In this document: positions 16,154 to 24,308 of the stretch, one piece after another
Numbering within the stretch: the first letter of the stretch is position 1
Layout of the letters: the number at the start of each line of letters is the position of its first letter
Assembly (NCBI GenBank): GCA_001664505.1
Contig: CP011806.1
Location: forward strand, 1,239,537-1,303,536
Length of the DNA stretch: 64,000 nt
DNA from: Acidobacteria bacterium Mor1
Lineage (GTDB): Bacteria; Acidobacteriota; Polarisedimenticolia; Polarisedimenticolales; Polarisedimenticolaceae
Direction of reading: 5' to 3'
The notes under the pieces: generated by a model
What the model saw: the letters and a program-made list of their open reading frames with translations, nothing else
The model's database searches: none
Told to the model about the DNA's origin: nothing
Translations under genes and position numbers: made by a program

Positions 16154-16374
16154 ATGCCGACTCCTGTCCGGGGACGCCCCTGAGTGCTCGACCGGCCGAT
16201 GGGATTATGGCACAGCCGAGACCTTCATTTACGCCCATACGGCGCCGAAAGCTCACCGCACTATTGCGAGAGCGGGAATTCGGTTCCGGGCCCGTGGGTT
16301 ACAATCCGCATGGTGAACAGGCCACTTCCCCCGACCGCCGACCGGCCCTGCTTCTCGGCGCCCTGAGAGCCTCG

Positions 16375-18642
16375 GTGCTGAACTCCCTCGGAGCGCATCT
16401 CGCGGGTCAGATCGTCGGCCCCTTGCGTTGGGTCGGACTCGCCGTCGTGGCCGCGGTCACGGCTCTGCTCTGCGGCCCGGCGCTCAACGTGGAACTCGAC
16501 TGGAGCAACCGGTCGATGAACGCTCTCAGCGCCGATGAGGGAGCCTTCTATCGGGACTTCCAGAGCACCTTCGGCAGTGACGAGGTGCTGGTCGCCACCC
16601 TTACCCGGAACGATCTCCTCAGTAGCCCGGGACTCGCCGAACTGGATCGACTGACCCGTCACATCGAACAGTTCGACGGCGTGCGGCGGGTGATGAGCCT
16701 GACCAACGCCACCCGTCTCGCCGCGGGAGACTACGGCGCCGAGGAACGTCCGCTGGTCGATCTCGAGCGGCCGGTCGATACCGCATCCATCGAAGGCTTC
16801 CTCCAGGGTTCGCCGTGGAGTTCGATGCTGATCTCCGCCGACCGGCGCACCGCCGGCATCGCCGTCGAGATCCACGAGCGGCAGGGAGACGATCTCTATC
16901 GCGGCCGACTGGTCGAGGACCTGCGCGGTTTGAAGCGCGGAGCGGAACCGGGCAGCGCGATCCACCTGACGGGAATCACCGCTCAGAAGTACGACACGAC
17001 CCGCTTCATTCAGCGGGACCAACGGGTGGTGCTCCCGCTATCGATCCTCGTCATGGCCTTCTGCCTCGCCGTGGCGACCCGCCGCATCTCCGGCGTGCTG
17101 TTGCCGCTGGCGGTCACCGGCATCAGCCTGCTCTGGACCGTCGGCATCTACCATCTGCTCGGCTTCAAGCTGAACGTGATCACCTCGCTCTTGCCTCCGG
17201 TGGTGCTGGTGCTTTCCGTCACCACCGGACTCCACCTGCTCCAGGAATGGAGAGACCGGGCGGTCGACGCCGCCTCTCCCCGGGAGGCGGTGCTGGAGGT
17301 GCTGCGCAGGCTGGGCATGCCGGTCCTGCTCACCGGGATCACCACGGCCATCGGACTCGCAGCCCTCGGCACCAGCGACGTCCCCGCGGTACGCCAGTTC
17401 GGTCTGTTCGCGGCCCTCGGGGTCACCGTCAGCCTGTTCCTGAACCTCACGGTGCTTCCCGCCGTGCTGGTCTGGATCCCGCTGCCCCGCTCGGCCCCCC
17501 GCAGCGTCGGACTGATCGTCAGCGGCTTGATCCAGGTCGCCAACTGGAGCGTGACCCGCCCGCGTGGGGTGATGCTGCTGGCCGCCGCGGGCACCCTGCT
17601 GCTGGCAGCCGGTATCGGCCGCATCCACAACAACACCGATCTGATCCGCTTCCTGTCCCCCGACGCCGAGTTGGTCAAGGACACCATGTTCATCGATGAG
17701 CGGCTCGTCGGCGCGAACTCGCTGGAGCTGGTGGTCTCCCGGCGGGACGCCGCCCCCCTTACCGCCCTCGACGACATGAATCGGATCGAGCGGTGGATGG
17801 AGCGGATCGGCGAGCTCGAACCGGTGACCCACGTGCTCGGCATTCCGGCGGTCATCGCCGAACTCCATCGTGCCGAGTCCGGCGCGGAGACCACCGCGCT
17901 TCCCGACGATCCCGAGGACCTGCTGTATTGCTTCGACCTGCTCGAAGCCTCGGACCGCCAGGCGGAACTGCGCCGTTTCATCACGCCGGAGTTCGATCGA
18001 GCCCGGATCAACGTGCGGCTCCACGCCATCGGCACCCACGAGGCGACCGGGGTGTTGGAGCAGATCGAGCGGCTCTCCGGTGAGATCCTCGGCGCCGGCT
18101 ACACGGTGCACCCCACCGGCAGCTTCTACCTGGTGACCCTGGACTCCAACCGGCTGGTATCGACCCAGCTGCGCAGCTTCGGCCTGGCGCTGGCGGTGAT
18201 CCTCGGCATCATGGGGCTCTGGTTCCGCTCGCTGACCCTGCTCGCCGCGGCGCTGATCCCCAACCTGGTGCCGATCGTCTGGCTCCTGGGGCTGATGGGC
18301 TGGCTCGGGATCGACCTTTCCACCGCCACGGCCATGGTCGCCTCGGTGGTGCTGGGCATCGCCGTCGACGGCACGATCCACTATCTGGCCCGCTACTGCC
18401 GGGAAAGCTCCTGCGGCTGCTCGGCCAGCGCAATTCGGCAGACTACCCGGGGAACCGGGCGGGTGCTGGTCACCGCATCCCTGGTGATTGCCCTCGGTTT
18501 CTGGGTCGGGGCGAGCGGCAGTTTTCGCCCGACCCTATATTTCTCGGTGTTGAGTGGGGCGACGATCCTTGGCGCCCTCCTTTGCGATCTTCTAATTCTT
18601 CCAGCATGCTTGATGCTGGTTCGGCCGGAGCCCCGGAGCTGA
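16375..18642 (+). CDS. MMPL/RND-superfamily lipid exporter
   Basis: About 755 residues in two homologous halves. Each half has a membrane helix, a large periplasmic domain and a five-helix sterol-sensing-like bundle (VVLPLSILVMAF and LLPPVVLVLSVTTGLHLL in the first half; STATAMVASVVLGIAVDGT in the second). Such transporters export lipids and polyketides using proton motive force. GTG 16375 is preferred because it sits just before the first membrane helix; an in-frame ATG at 16207 would add 56 unlikely residues. It is followed after one base by the secreted-protein gene and heads the type III polyketide cluster, so it probably exports that product. Confidence 0.88.
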   Translation: MLNSLGAHLAGQIVGPLRWVGLAVVAAVTALLCGPALNVELDWSNRSMNALSADEGAFYRDFQSTFGSDEVLVATLTRNDLLSSPGLAELDRLTRHIEQFDGVRRVMSLTNATRLAAGDYGAEERPLVDLERPVDTASIEGFLQGSPWSSMLISADRRTAGIAVEIHERQGDDLYRGRLVEDLRGLKRGAEPGSAIHLTGITAQKYDTTRFIQRDQRVVLPLSILVMAFCLAVATRRISGVLLPLAVTGISLLWTVGIYHLLGFKLNVITSLLPPVVLVLSVTTGLHLLQEWRDRAVDAASPREAVLEVLRRLGMPVLLTGITTAIGLAALGTSDVPAVRQFGLFAALGVTVSLFLNLTVLPAVLVWIPLPRSAPRSVGLIVSGLIQVANWSVTRPRGVMLLAAAGTLLLAAGIGRIHNNTDLIRFLSPDAELVKDTMFIDERLVGANSLELVVSRRDAAPLTALDDMNRIERWMERIGELEPVTHVLGIPAVIAELHRAESGAETTALPDDPEDLLYCFDLLEASDRQAELRRFITPEFDRARINVRLHAIGTHEATGVLEQIERLSGEILGAGYTVHPTGSFYLVTLDSNRLVSTQLRSFGLALAVILGIMGLWFRSLTLLAAALIPNLVPIVWLLGLMGWLGIDLSTATAMVASVVLGIAVDGTIHYLARYCRESSCGCSASAIRQTTRGTGRVLVTASLVIALGFWVGASGSFRPTLYFSVLSGATILGALLCDLLILPACLMLVRPEPRS

Positions 18643-18643
18643 C

Positions 18644-19240
18644 ATGCGCCCTCTGAAGAACCTCTCGCTGATCCTGATCGCTCTCCTGCTCGCGACGCCG
18701 GGCGCCGCCGATAACATGTTCGACCCGAGCAACGGGACGATCGTCGAACGGTCCACGGTGCCCCCTGGAGAGAAACGCATTCAGGGGGAGGTTCGCCTGG
18801 TCGACCGGGACGGCCACCTGGTCGTCCAGACGGTGCTCTACTCCAAGGTGCTCAAGCGAGTCCTCGGCAGCATCGTGGAGAAAGAAGAAGGCAACTGGCC
18901 GGCGGCCCACGACGACTCCATCGCCTATCGCAACTCCCTGAACGAGACGGTCACCATGGTGGTCGATGCCCCGCGGGGGGTCGGCAACTCCCGTCAGCGG
19001 GCGGTGCTGATCGAGTTCTTCGTGTGGAACGAGAAGGGCTTCGTCGTCCTCTCGGGCGCATCGATCGACGAACGATCCGATGAGTTCCTGCGGGTGCGGC
19101 GACTGGCGGCCCCGACCAACACTCTCGAACTGAACGTGGACTACGTGCAGGAGAACATGGCGCTGATCCTCGCCGACTCCTTCGAGCTCTCCCGGGAAGC
19201 GGCCGACGCGATGATCGAGCGGCACCGGAGGAAACCGTGA
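18644..19240 (+). CDS. Secreted protein of the polyketide cluster
   Basis: 198 residues with a signal peptide (about 1-22, LLATPGAAD) and a mixed alpha/beta body with no recognised domain. It is placed between the MMPL exporter (one base upstream) and the type III PKS (4-base GTGA overlap), so it is part of the operon. It may be a periplasmic partner that binds or passes on the exported lipid. That role is inferred from position alone. No lipobox cysteine is present. Confidence 0.72.
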   Translation: MRPLKNLSLILIALLLATPGAADNMFDPSNGTIVERSTVPPGEKRIQGEVRLVDRDGHLVVQTVLYSKVLKRVLGSIVEKEEGNWPAAHDDSIAYRNSLNETVTMVVDAPRGVGNSRQRAVLIEFFVWNEKGFVVLSGASIDERSDEFLRVRRLAAPTNTLELNVDYVQENMALILADSFELSREAADAMIERHRRKP

Positions 19241-20286
19241 GAGTCGCCGCGGTCGGCTCCGCCCTCCCCCCGCACTACTACGATCAGGAAGCTCTTCTCG
19301 GCGCCCTGCGCAAGGCCTGGGCCGAACGCCATCACAACGTCGGGCGGCTCGAAGCGCTGCACCGCAACGTGCTCGTCGGCGGCCGGCATCTGGCGTTGCC
19401 GATGGAAGACTACGACGGCCTGACGAACTGGGGCGCGGCCAACGACGCCTGGATCCGGGTGGCCCAGGAGGTCGGCGAACAGGCGGTGCGCGACGGCCTG
19501 AAGAAGGCCGGACTTCCGGCCAGCCGCATCGACGCCCTGATCTTCGTCACCGTCACCGGGGTGGCGACCCCCTCGATCGACGCGCGGCTTTGCAACCGGA
19601 TGGATCTGCGCAGCGACGTCAAACGCATGCCGATCTTCGGCCTCGGCTGCGTCGCCGGTGCCGCCGGTATCGCCCGGGCCGCCGACTACGTGCGGGCCTA
19701 CCCCGACCAGATCGCCGTGCTGCTCTCGGTGGAGCTCTGCTCGTTGACGCTCCAGCGGGAAGACCTCTCGATCCCCAACCTGATCGCCAGCGGCCTGTTC
19801 GGCGACGGTGCGGCGGCGGCGATCGTCGCCGGCTCCGAGGTCGACCTGCCAGGGCCGGAGATCGTGGCCACCCGCTCGGTCTTCTATCCGGACTCGGAAC
19901 GGGTCATGGGCTGGGACATCAGCGAGCGGGGCTTCGGCATCGTGCTCTCCGCCGACGTACCCCAGGTCGCCGAGCAGCATCTGGGACACGATGTCGACGC
20001 CTTCCTCGAGGACCAGGGACTGAAGCGAGGCGACATCGCCCACTGGATCTCCCATCCCGGCGGACCCAAGGTGCTCGAGGCGATGCAGCGGGCCCTGGGC
20101 CTCGGCGAGGAGGCCATGGCCGAGAGCTGGAAGACTCTGCGGGAGGTGGGCAACCTCTCCTCGACCTCGGTCCTGCTGGTGCTCGAGGCGACCATGGAAC
20201 AACATCGGCCCGAACCCGGTTCTTACGGTCTGATGCTGGCGATGGGGCCCGGATTCTGCTCGGAGCTGGTGCTGCTGCGATTCTGA
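19237..20286 (+). CDS. Type III polyketide synthase
   Basis: 349 residues of chalcone-synthase-like thiolase fold. The catalytic triad is visible: Cys138 in GLGCVAGA, His273 in SHPGGPKVL and Asn306 in GNLSSTS. Bacterial relatives extend a long acyl starter with malonyl-CoA to alkylresorcinols, alkylpyrones or alkylquinone precursors. The GTG start has GGAGGAAA upstream and overlaps the previous stop. The downstream ICMT-like methyltransferase, ACP, acyl-AMP ligase and flavin monooxygenase match the tailoring and starter logic of phenolic-lipid clusters such as Streptomyces srsABC. The exact ring product is not predictable here. Confidence 0.95.
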   Translation: MRVAAVGSALPPHYYDQEALLGALRKAWAERHHNVGRLEALHRNVLVGGRHLALPMEDYDGLTNWGAANDAWIRVAQEVGEQAVRDGLKKAGLPASRIDALIFVTVTGVATPSIDARLCNRMDLRSDVKRMPIFGLGCVAGAAGIARAADYVRAYPDQIAVLLSVELCSLTLQREDLSIPNLIASGLFGDGAAAAIVAGSEVDLPGPEIVATRSVFYPDSERVMGWDISERGFGIVLSADVPQVAEQHLGHDVDAFLEDQGLKRGDIAHWISHPGGPKVLEAMQRALGLGEEAMAESWKTLREVGNLSSTSVLLVLEATMEQHRPEPGSYGLMLAMGPGFCSELVLLRF

Positions 20287-20367
20287 CGCGGCGACCCGGG
20301 AAACCTTGGCCCCCTAGCGCGGCTGGTGCACAATGGAACCGCACCTGCGAAAGGGTATCCAGGGTCC

Positions 20368-20913
20368 GTGAACACACCTCTGCTCTATCTCGGATTGATC
20401 CTGCTGGTCGCGGCCGAGCGGTTGCTCGAGCTCTGGATCTCCAACCGCAACGCCCGGCGGCTGCTGCTCCGCGGCGCCGTGGAAGAGGGCGCGTCCCACT
20501 ACCCGGCGATGGTGCTGGTTCATACCGGCTTCCTCTTCGCCTGCCCGCTGGAAGTCTTCCTGCTCGACCGGCCGTTCATCCCGGCGCTCGGCTACCCGGC
20601 GCTGGGGGTGGTCGTGGCGACCATGGCCCTGCGCTACTGGGTCATCGCCACCCTGGGCGAACGCTGGAACACCCGGGTGATCTGCCTGCCGGCCAAACCC
20701 CTGGTGGTGGCCGGCCCCTTCCGCTTCATCAAGCATCCCAACTACGTCGCCGTGGTGTTCGAACTACTGGCGCTGCCGTTGGTCCACTCGGCATGGATCA
20801 CCGCAATCCTGTTCGGCATCGCCAACGCCTTCGTGCTGCGCACCCGCATTCGCGTGGAAGACGCCGCCCTGGCCCGCCACTCCCGTTCGGGACTGGCCGC
20901 AGGAGCGTCCTGA
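20368..20913 (+). CDS. ICMT-like membrane methyltransferase (phenolic lipid O-methylase)
   Basis: 181 residues with four to five membrane helices. The C-terminal SAM-binding signature of the isoprenylcysteine carboxyl methyltransferase family is present (GERWNTRV, GPFRFIKHPNYVAVVFELLALPL, then RIRVEDAAL). Small members of this family beside type III PKS genes (for example SrsB) O-methylate alkylresorcinols. GTG 20368 with AGGG upstream gives the standard N-terminal helix; GTG 20326 is an alternative. Its stop overlaps the ACP start (TGATG). Confidence 0.87.
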   Translation: MNTPLLYLGLILLVAAERLLELWISNRNARRLLLRGAVEEGASHYPAMVLVHTGFLFACPLEVFLLDRPFIPALGYPALGVVVATMALRYWVIATLGERWNTRVICLPAKPLVVAGPFRFIKHPNYVAVVFELLALPLVHSAWITAILFGIANAFVLRTRIRVEDAALARHSRSGLAAGAS

Positions 20914-21197
20914 TGGGCGGGGGCGCGGCGCCGGAAGCGCTGGACCCGATGATCCTCGCGGGCATCGAGAAGATCGCCCGGGAGCATCTGCGCTTCGAAG
21001 GCACGATTCGCGGCGACGAGCAGCTGGTCGAGGTATTGGAGCTGGACTCGCTGCGCAAGCTGACCCTGGTGGTCGAGGTCGAAAACCACTTCAAGATCTG
21101 CCTCGACGAGGGAAGCGAGGACGAGATCGTCACCACCCGAGACCTGGTGCAGCTGATCGGGAGGAAACTTGGCCCAGACGCCGACCACGCTGATTGA
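20913..21197 (+). CDS. Acyl carrier protein
   Basis: A 94-residue four-helix ACP. The phosphopantetheine site is ELDSLRKL with Ser46; helix 2 is LTLVVEVENHFKI. It probably receives the fatty acyl group from the AMP ligase encoded next and delivers it to the type III PKS as starter. It is translationally coupled on both sides: TGATG with the methyltransferase, and a 29-base overlap with the ligase. Confidence 0.9.
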   Translation: MGGGAAPEALDPMILAGIEKIAREHLRFEGTIRGDEQLVEVLELDSLRKLTLVVEVENHFKICLDEGSEDEIVTTRDLVQLIGRKLGPDADHAD

Positions 21198-22911
21198 GCT
21201 GCTGGAACGGGTCGCAGGCGAGGAACAAACCGGCCTGCGCTTCGTCGACCGGCGGGAGCGGGAGCGTTTCTGTTCCTGGCGGGAGATCCGCGAACGGGCC
21301 ATGTCGGTGGCCGGCGGGCTGCAGCGCCTTGGAATCGGCTCCGGCGACCGGGTGGCCCTGGTCTACCCCACCGGCCCCGAGTTCTTCGACGCCTTCTTCG
21401 GCACCCTGCTGACCGGCGGCGTTCCGGTGCCACTCTACCCGCCGGTGCGGCTCGGCCGACTCGAGGAATACCACCGGCAGACCGCCGGCATGCTGCGGGC
21501 TTCGGGCGCCCGTCTGGTACTGGCCGACAACCGGGTTCGCCGCATTCTGGGCAGCACCGTCGAACGGGCCCGGCCGGAACTCGGTTGCCGCACCCTGGAA
21601 TCCCTGGACGCCGGAAGCTTCCGTCCCGTCGACGTCGACCCTGAAGACCTAGGCCTGGTGCAGTTCTCATCGGGCACCACCGTGGATCCCAAACCGGTGG
21701 CGCTGAGTCACCGGGCGTTCGTGACCCAGGCGGCGTTGATCAACAGTTTCTGGCCGGAGAACGAAGGGGTCCATCACACCGGCGTCAGCTGGTTGCCGCT
21801 CTATCACGACATGGGCCTGATCGGCTGCGTCGGACCTGCGCTGGAACGGCCCGGCGTGCTGACCCTGCTGCCTCCCGAGGCGTTCATCGCCCGGCCGGCG
21901 CTCTGGCTGCGGGCGATCTCCCGCCACCGCGGGACGATCTCCCCCGCCCCCAACTTCGCCTACGCGCTGTGCGTCGACCGGATTCGCGACGAAGATCTAG
22001 AAGGGGTAGATCTGAGTTGCTGGCGGGTGGCGCTCAACGGCGCCGAGACCGTCGTTCCCGGCGTGATGCGCGCCTTCGCCGAACGGTTCGCCCCCTTCGG
22101 CTTTCGCGAGTCGGCGATGACGCCGGTCTACGGCCTGTCGGAAGCGGCGCTGGCCGTGACCTTCAGCAACCTGGCGACGCCGCCGACGGTCTCCCGCTTC
22201 GATCGCGAAGCGCTGTGCCGTCGACAGGCCCAACCCGACGACTCCGGCCGGGAGCTCACCGCCGTCGGCCGCCCGCTGCCCGGCTTCGAGCTGCGGATCG
22301 AGGACGATCACGGCGCCCGGCTGGAAGCGGGGCGCATCGGGCGGGTCAAGATCGCCGGGCCGTCGCTGATGAGCGGCTACCTGGGCAAGCCGGAACTGAC
22401 CGAGAAGATGTTCGACGGCACCTGGCTCGACACCGGCGACCTCGGCTTCGTCTGGGACGGAGAACTGTTCCTGACCGGCCGGGCCAAGGACATGCTGTTG
22501 CTCCGCGGCCGCAACCACGCTCCCGACGAGGTCGAGCGGGCGGTCGACGAGGTCGAGGGAGTGCGCACCGGCTGCGCGGTGGCGGCCAGCTACCTGCCCG
22601 ACGGCGCCAGCGGTGAAGAGCTGCTTGTGCTTGTCGAGGCGCGCAAGGAGGTCCCCGCCGGTTCCTACGAGGACATCGCGACCGAGTGCCGGGCCGCGGT
22701 GCTGGCCGGTGCCGGACTGGCGGCGCACCAGGTGATCGTGGTCGCTCCCGGCACCCTGCCCCGGACCTCGTCGGGCAAGCTGCGCCGTCAGGAAGCGCTG
22801 AACCGGTTCCTCGCCGGCACGTTGACTCCGCCGGAGAAGGTCACGGCGCTGCGCATCGCCAAGGAGATGGCCCGTTCGACCCTGGCCTACACCCGGGCGG
22901 GACGTTCGTGA
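21169..22911 (+). CDS. Fatty acyl-AMP ligase / acyl-ACP synthetase
   Basis: 580 residues of ANL adenylating enzyme. Motifs are VQFSSGTTVDPKPV (P-loop A3), WLPLYHDMGLIG, typical of FAALs, NGAE and TPVYGLSEAAL (A5), and LDTGDLGF with TGRAKDMLLLRGRNHAPDEVE (A7-A8). The C-terminal lysine is in TSSGKLRR. FAALs activate free fatty acids and load them on an ACP instead of CoA. TTG start at 21169 with GGGAGG upstream, inside the ACP gene. The pairing with the ACP and type III PKS implies ACP-bound starter supply. Confidence 0.92.
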   Translation: MAQTPTTLIELLERVAGEEQTGLRFVDRRERERFCSWREIRERAMSVAGGLQRLGIGSGDRVALVYPTGPEFFDAFFGTLLTGGVPVPLYPPVRLGRLEEYHRQTAGMLRASGARLVLADNRVRRILGSTVERARPELGCRTLESLDAGSFRPVDVDPEDLGLVQFSSGTTVDPKPVALSHRAFVTQAALINSFWPENEGVHHTGVSWLPLYHDMGLIGCVGPALERPGVLTLLPPEAFIARPALWLRAISRHRGTISPAPNFAYALCVDRIRDEDLEGVDLSCWRVALNGAETVVPGVMRAFAERFAPFGFRESAMTPVYGLSEAALAVTFSNLATPPTVSRFDREALCRRQAQPDDSGRELTAVGRPLPGFELRIEDDHGARLEAGRIGRVKIAGPSLMSGYLGKPELTEKMFDGTWLDTGDLGFVWDGELFLTGRAKDMLLLRGRNHAPDEVERAVDEVEGVRTGCAVAASYLPDGASGEELLVLVEARKEVPAGSYEDIATECRAAVLAGAGLAAHQVIVVAPGTLPRTSSGKLRRQEALNRFLAGTLTPPEKVTALRIAKEMARSTLAYTRAGRS

Positions 22912-24056
22912 AGACTCGCGAGCTGCTGGTCGTCGGCGGAGGCCCCGCGGGGCTGGCCGTGGCGATCCGCGCTCGACAGCGGGACGTTTCCGTCACCGTG
23001 ATCGATGCCCGCAAGCCTCCCATCGACAAGGCCTGCGGCGAGGGGTTGATGCCCGACGGTGTGGCGCTCTTGCAGGAACTGGGAGTGGAGTTGACGGCAG
23101 GAGATCGGCGTGACTTCGTCGGCATCCGCTATCTCGACGGCGCGACCCGGGCCGAGGCCCGCTTTCCCACCCGGCCCGGATGGGGCGTGCGGCGCCGGAC
23201 GCTGCACCAGGCGATGGTGCGCCGGGCGGAAGACTGTGGGGTCGATCTGCGCTGGGGGGTCACCGCGACCGGATACCGGGATGGGGTCGTGGAGACCCGG
23301 GAGGGTTCCTTCGAGGCGCGCTACGTGGTTGCCGCCGACGGCCTGCGTTCGCCGATGCGACGACTCGCCGGGCTCGAGGGTGCGCCGGCCAAGCGCCGAC
23401 GGTTCGGCCACCGGCGTCACTACCGGATCGCTCCCTGGAGCGAACATGTCGAGGTCTACTGGCAGGAGGGCTGCGAGGCCTACGTCACTCCGGTGGCCGA
23501 GGACCAGGTCGGGATCGCTGTGCTCTCCGACGACCCGGGCCGGGCCGAGGGATCCTGGCTCGATCTGTTCCCTGCGCTTGCCGAACGGGTCGCGGGAGCG
23601 GAGTGCGTTTCCAGGAACCGGGGCGCCGGCCCGTTGCGCCAGCGCGCAAGCCGGGTCTGCAGCGGCCGCCTGGCCCTCGTCGGCGACGCCGGCGGCTATC
23701 TCGACGCGATCACCGGCGAAGGGCTCTCGGTTGCCTTCCATCAGGCCTTCGCGGTGGTGGATGCCATCGAGGCGAACGACCTGCCGCGCTACGCCCGGGA
23801 GCACCGCCGCATTCTTCGCCTGCCCGACGCTATGACCGGTCTGCTATTGGCCATCGAACGCCGCCCCCGGCTTCGGCGCCGGGTTGTGGCGGCCCTCGCC
23901 GCCGAGCCCGACGTTTTCGCGCGCTTCCTTGCGGTGCACGCCCGGGAGGCAGCTCCGATGTCGATCGGCGCCGGCGGACTCGCCCGGTTGCTTCGACGGG
24001 TGATCGCGGGCACTCCGGCGTCCGGATCCCGCTCGGTTGCGCGGCCGGTTGCGTGA
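22908..24056 (+). CDS. FAD-dependent monooxygenase/reductase of the polyketide cluster
   Basis: 382 residues. An N-terminal Rossmann motif VVGGGPAGLAVAIRARQ is followed by the ACGEGLMPDG segment seen in geranylgeranyl-reductase-like flavoproteins and aromatic hydroxylases. VVAADGLRSPMRR and LVGDAGGYLDAITGEGLS (the GD motif) complete the FAD site. In phenolic-lipid clusters (for example SrsC) such enzymes hydroxylate the resorcinol ring to hydroquinone or quinone. GTG start overlaps the ligase stop (GTGA). It is the last gene of the operon; the selC remnant follows 22 bases later. Confidence 0.88.
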   Translation: MKTRELLVVGGGPAGLAVAIRARQRDVSVTVIDARKPPIDKACGEGLMPDGVALLQELGVELTAGDRRDFVGIRYLDGATRAEARFPTRPGWGVRRRTLHQAMVRRAEDCGVDLRWGVTATGYRDGVVETREGSFEARYVVAADGLRSPMRRLAGLEGAPAKRRRFGHRRHYRIAPWSEHVEVYWQEGCEAYVTPVAEDQVGIAVLSDDPGRAEGSWLDLFPALAERVAGAECVSRNRGAGPLRQRASRVCSGRLALVGDAGGYLDAITGEGLSVAFHQAFAVVDAIEANDLPRYAREHRRILRLPDAMTGLLLAIERRPRLRRRVVAALAAEPDVFARFLAVHAREAAPMSIGAGGLARLLRRVIAGTPASGSRSVARPVA

Positions 24057-24078
24057 TAGGCTTCGCGATCTTGTCTGA

Positions 24079-24119
24079 GGAAGCGCATGGCGACCGGTGT
24101 CCCCCGCGGTCTTCAAAAC
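24079..24119 (+). repeat. Truncated selC 5' half, left end of island 2
   Basis: 41 bases matching 36313-36353 with a single difference (C at 24091 versus G at 36325, in the D stem). It contains the tRNA-Sec 5' half through the anticodon TCA and stops two bases into the 3' anticodon stem. It marks the left limit of the island. Confidence 0.92.
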
Positions 24120-24308
24120 GCAGCCAGCGAAAGCGTCAGGATTGCGCAAGCCTTTTCATGAGAGCGCTTTAGTCCCTCATGCCGCCCACCGGCTTTCGCC
24201 ACACTTCGTCAGGAAACGTCTTGACTGCGCCTCACCCTGCGCTCACGGTGCGAGCAGCGATCATTCGAACCTGGCGGGCGCCTGACTACCTCACGTTCCC
24301 GCCGGATC

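Noticed and set aside
19590-20912. Long plus-strand frame spanning the PKS and methyltransferase genes and joining the ACP
   Set aside because: Only its last 95 codons (the ACP) match a family; the rest is a shifted reading of the PKS and methylase genes.
24121-24308. A second tRNA or small RNA next to the selC fragment
   Set aside because: No cloverleaf or anticodon arm could be built beyond the duplicated 5' half.
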